Origin: Oscillospiraceae bacterium
GTDB taxonomy: Bacteria > Bacillota > Clostridia > Oscillospirales > Ruminococcaceae
Reading direction: 5' to 3'
Length of the DNA: 6,347 nucleotides
Assembly: GCA_028694405.1 (NCBI GenBank)
Contig: JAQUTM010000134.1
Coordinates: forward strand, 1 to 6,347
Positions 5,866 through 6,347 of the stretch are shown here, piece after piece; the first letter of the stretch is position 1, and every line of letters begins with the position of its first letter. The notes beneath the pieces were generated by a model. That model was not told where the DNA came from, did not search any database, and saw only the letters and a program-made list of their open reading frames with translations. The position numbers and the translations under genes were made by a program.

Positions 5866-6026
5866 CATTTATATTGGATAAATACAGTGTTCGTATACAC
5901 AAGTTTTTTATGCAAAATAGGATACAGAACAATTAAATTTTATTTTGTAGTAAAAAAAGCTCTATTGTCGTTATATATACACCAATATATTTTTTAAAAT
6001 AATAAAATTTTTTTAATAATATTATG
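5866..6026. other. AT-rich spacer between the divergent purA and padR promoters
   Basis: About 160 bp with no coding frame that I would support. The right part (about 5983-6026) is made almost entirely of A and T tracts. It lies directly upstream of the padR -35 box, where an UP element would be. A short GTGT...ACAC dyad near 5887-5900 is too small to call. Confidence 0.5.
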
Positions 6027-6055
6027 TTGACAAACAATATTATATGTCATATAAT
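6027..6055 (+). promoter_or_regulatory. Consensus promoter of padR
   Basis: TTGACA (6027-6032) and TATAAT (6050-6055) are both perfect and are separated by the optimal 17 bp. The start of transcription is expected at about 6062, giving a leader of about 39 nt before the ATG at 6101. Such a strong promoter in front of a regulator gene suggests tight repression, and the palindrome at 6034-6060 covers the spacer and -10. Confidence 0.9.
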
Positions 6056-6060
6056 ATTGT
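6034..6060. promoter_or_regulatory. 27-bp perfect palindrome, probable PadR operator
   Basis: ACAATATTATATG (6034-6046) is followed by one central T and then its exact reverse complement (6048-6060). It fills the promoter spacer and -10 box and ends just before the predicted transcription start. Bound protein would therefore block polymerase. PadR-family proteins are dimeric winged-helix repressors that commonly bind palindromes in their own promoters, so autorepression is the simplest reading. The palindrome is seen directly; the binding partner is inferred. Confidence 0.75.
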
Positions 6061-6100
6061 CATGGAAATAAATTACTTAAAAAAGCAAGAAGGTGACAGG

Positions 6101-6347
6101 ATGGCATTTAATACAGGTGCCGCATTGCTAGACGCAGTTGTGCTTGCCACAGTAAAAGAAGAAGGCACATACGGATACAAAATAACCCAGGACGTGCGCA
6201 GCGTTATGGAAGTATCGGAAAGTACGCTTTACCCTGTGCTGCGCAGGCTGCAAAAAGATGGCTGCCTTGAAACCTACGATATGGAGTTTGCGGGCAGAAA
6301 CCGTAGGTATTACAAGATTACAGAAAACGGCGAGCAGCGGTTGGAGC
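6101..6347 (+). CDS. PadR-family transcriptional regulator (N-terminal part, cut by window edge)
   Basis: The first 82 codons of a PadR-type winged-helix regulator are visible; small members of the family are about 105-115 residues. The start ATG at 6101 follows AAGGTG (6090-6095) with 5-nt spacing. An in-frame ATG at 6062 would add 13 residues, but it coincides with the predicted transcription start and has no ribosome binding site. Visible features are the first helix AALLDAVVLATVKEEGTYGYKITQDV (7-32), the recognition region VSESTLYPVLRRLQKDGCLE (38-57), and the beta wing DMEFAGRNRRYYKITENGEQRLE (60-82). All are typical of COG1695. The gene diverges from purA but need not control it. In Bacillota, regulators of this type are often followed by a membrane-protein gene (DUF1700 type) that they co-regulate, which would be off the right edge. 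The ligand is unknown. Confidence 0.93.
   Translation, partial: MAFNTGAALLDAVVLATVKEEGTYGYKITQDVRSVMEVSESTLYPVLRRLQKDGCLETYDMEFAGRNRRYYKITENGEQRLE

Noticed and set aside
5887..5900. GTGT...ACAC dyad in the purA-padR spacer
   Set aside because: Only 4 bp of pairing, which is expected by chance in a region of this length.
6062..6100. Upstream in-frame ATG for padR adding 13 residues
   Set aside because: It coincides with the predicted transcription start and has no ribosome binding site, whereas the ATG at 6101 has one and fits the family N-terminus.
1..6347. CRISPR array, tRNA or rRNA genes, insertion sequences
   Set aside because: I saw no regularly spaced repeats, no cloverleaf-like fold with a CCA end, no rRNA-like sequence, and no transposase or terminal inverted repeats.

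Overview
The window looks like an ordinary chromosomal stretch of a Bacillota (Firmicutes) bacterium, most plausibly a clostridial one. The signs are AGGAG-type ribosome binding sites, AT-rich intergenic DNA with sigma-A-like promoters, short hairpin-plus-T-tract terminators, a DapL-type (diaminopimelate aminotransferase) lysine/peptidoglycan route, a clostridial-flavoured PurA, and a small PadR regulator. The genus cannot be fixed from the sequence alone.

Layout, left to right. The C-terminal half of gpmI (phosphoglycerate mutase, + strand) enters from the left edge and ends at 800. It converges on galM (aldose 1-epimerase, - strand, 971-2020). The gap between them holds a hairpin that can terminate in both directions and a second, weaker hairpin. 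The next four genes all lie on the - strand. In order of transcription, from right to left, they are purA (adenylosuccinate synthetase, 5752-4481), dapF (diaminopimelate epimerase, 4407-3568), dapL (LL-diaminopimelate aminotransferase, 3313-2126) and galM. Each gap has its own terminator or promoter candidates, so this is better read as a set of separately or partly coupled units than as one tight operon. At the right edge a PadR-family regulator (from 6101, + strand) diverges from purA and runs off the window.

How the genes work together. DapL makes LL-diaminopimelate from tetrahydrodipicolinate in one step, and DapF epimerises it to meso-diaminopimelate for peptidoglycan and lysine. The two neighbours therefore encode consecutive steps. 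PurA commits IMP to AMP. GpmI is glycolytic, and GalM feeds galactose or glucose anomers into sugar catabolism. These are housekeeping functions and I see no defence system, mobile element, CRISPR array or RNA gene.

The interesting content is regulatory. There is a perfect 27-bp palindrome inside a consensus promoter in front of padR. There is a perfect 14-7-14 dyad over the probable dapL promoter. The purA terminator's T-tract runs directly into the GTG start codon of dapF. The purA 5' leader carries two perfect hairpins just upstream of its ribosome binding site.
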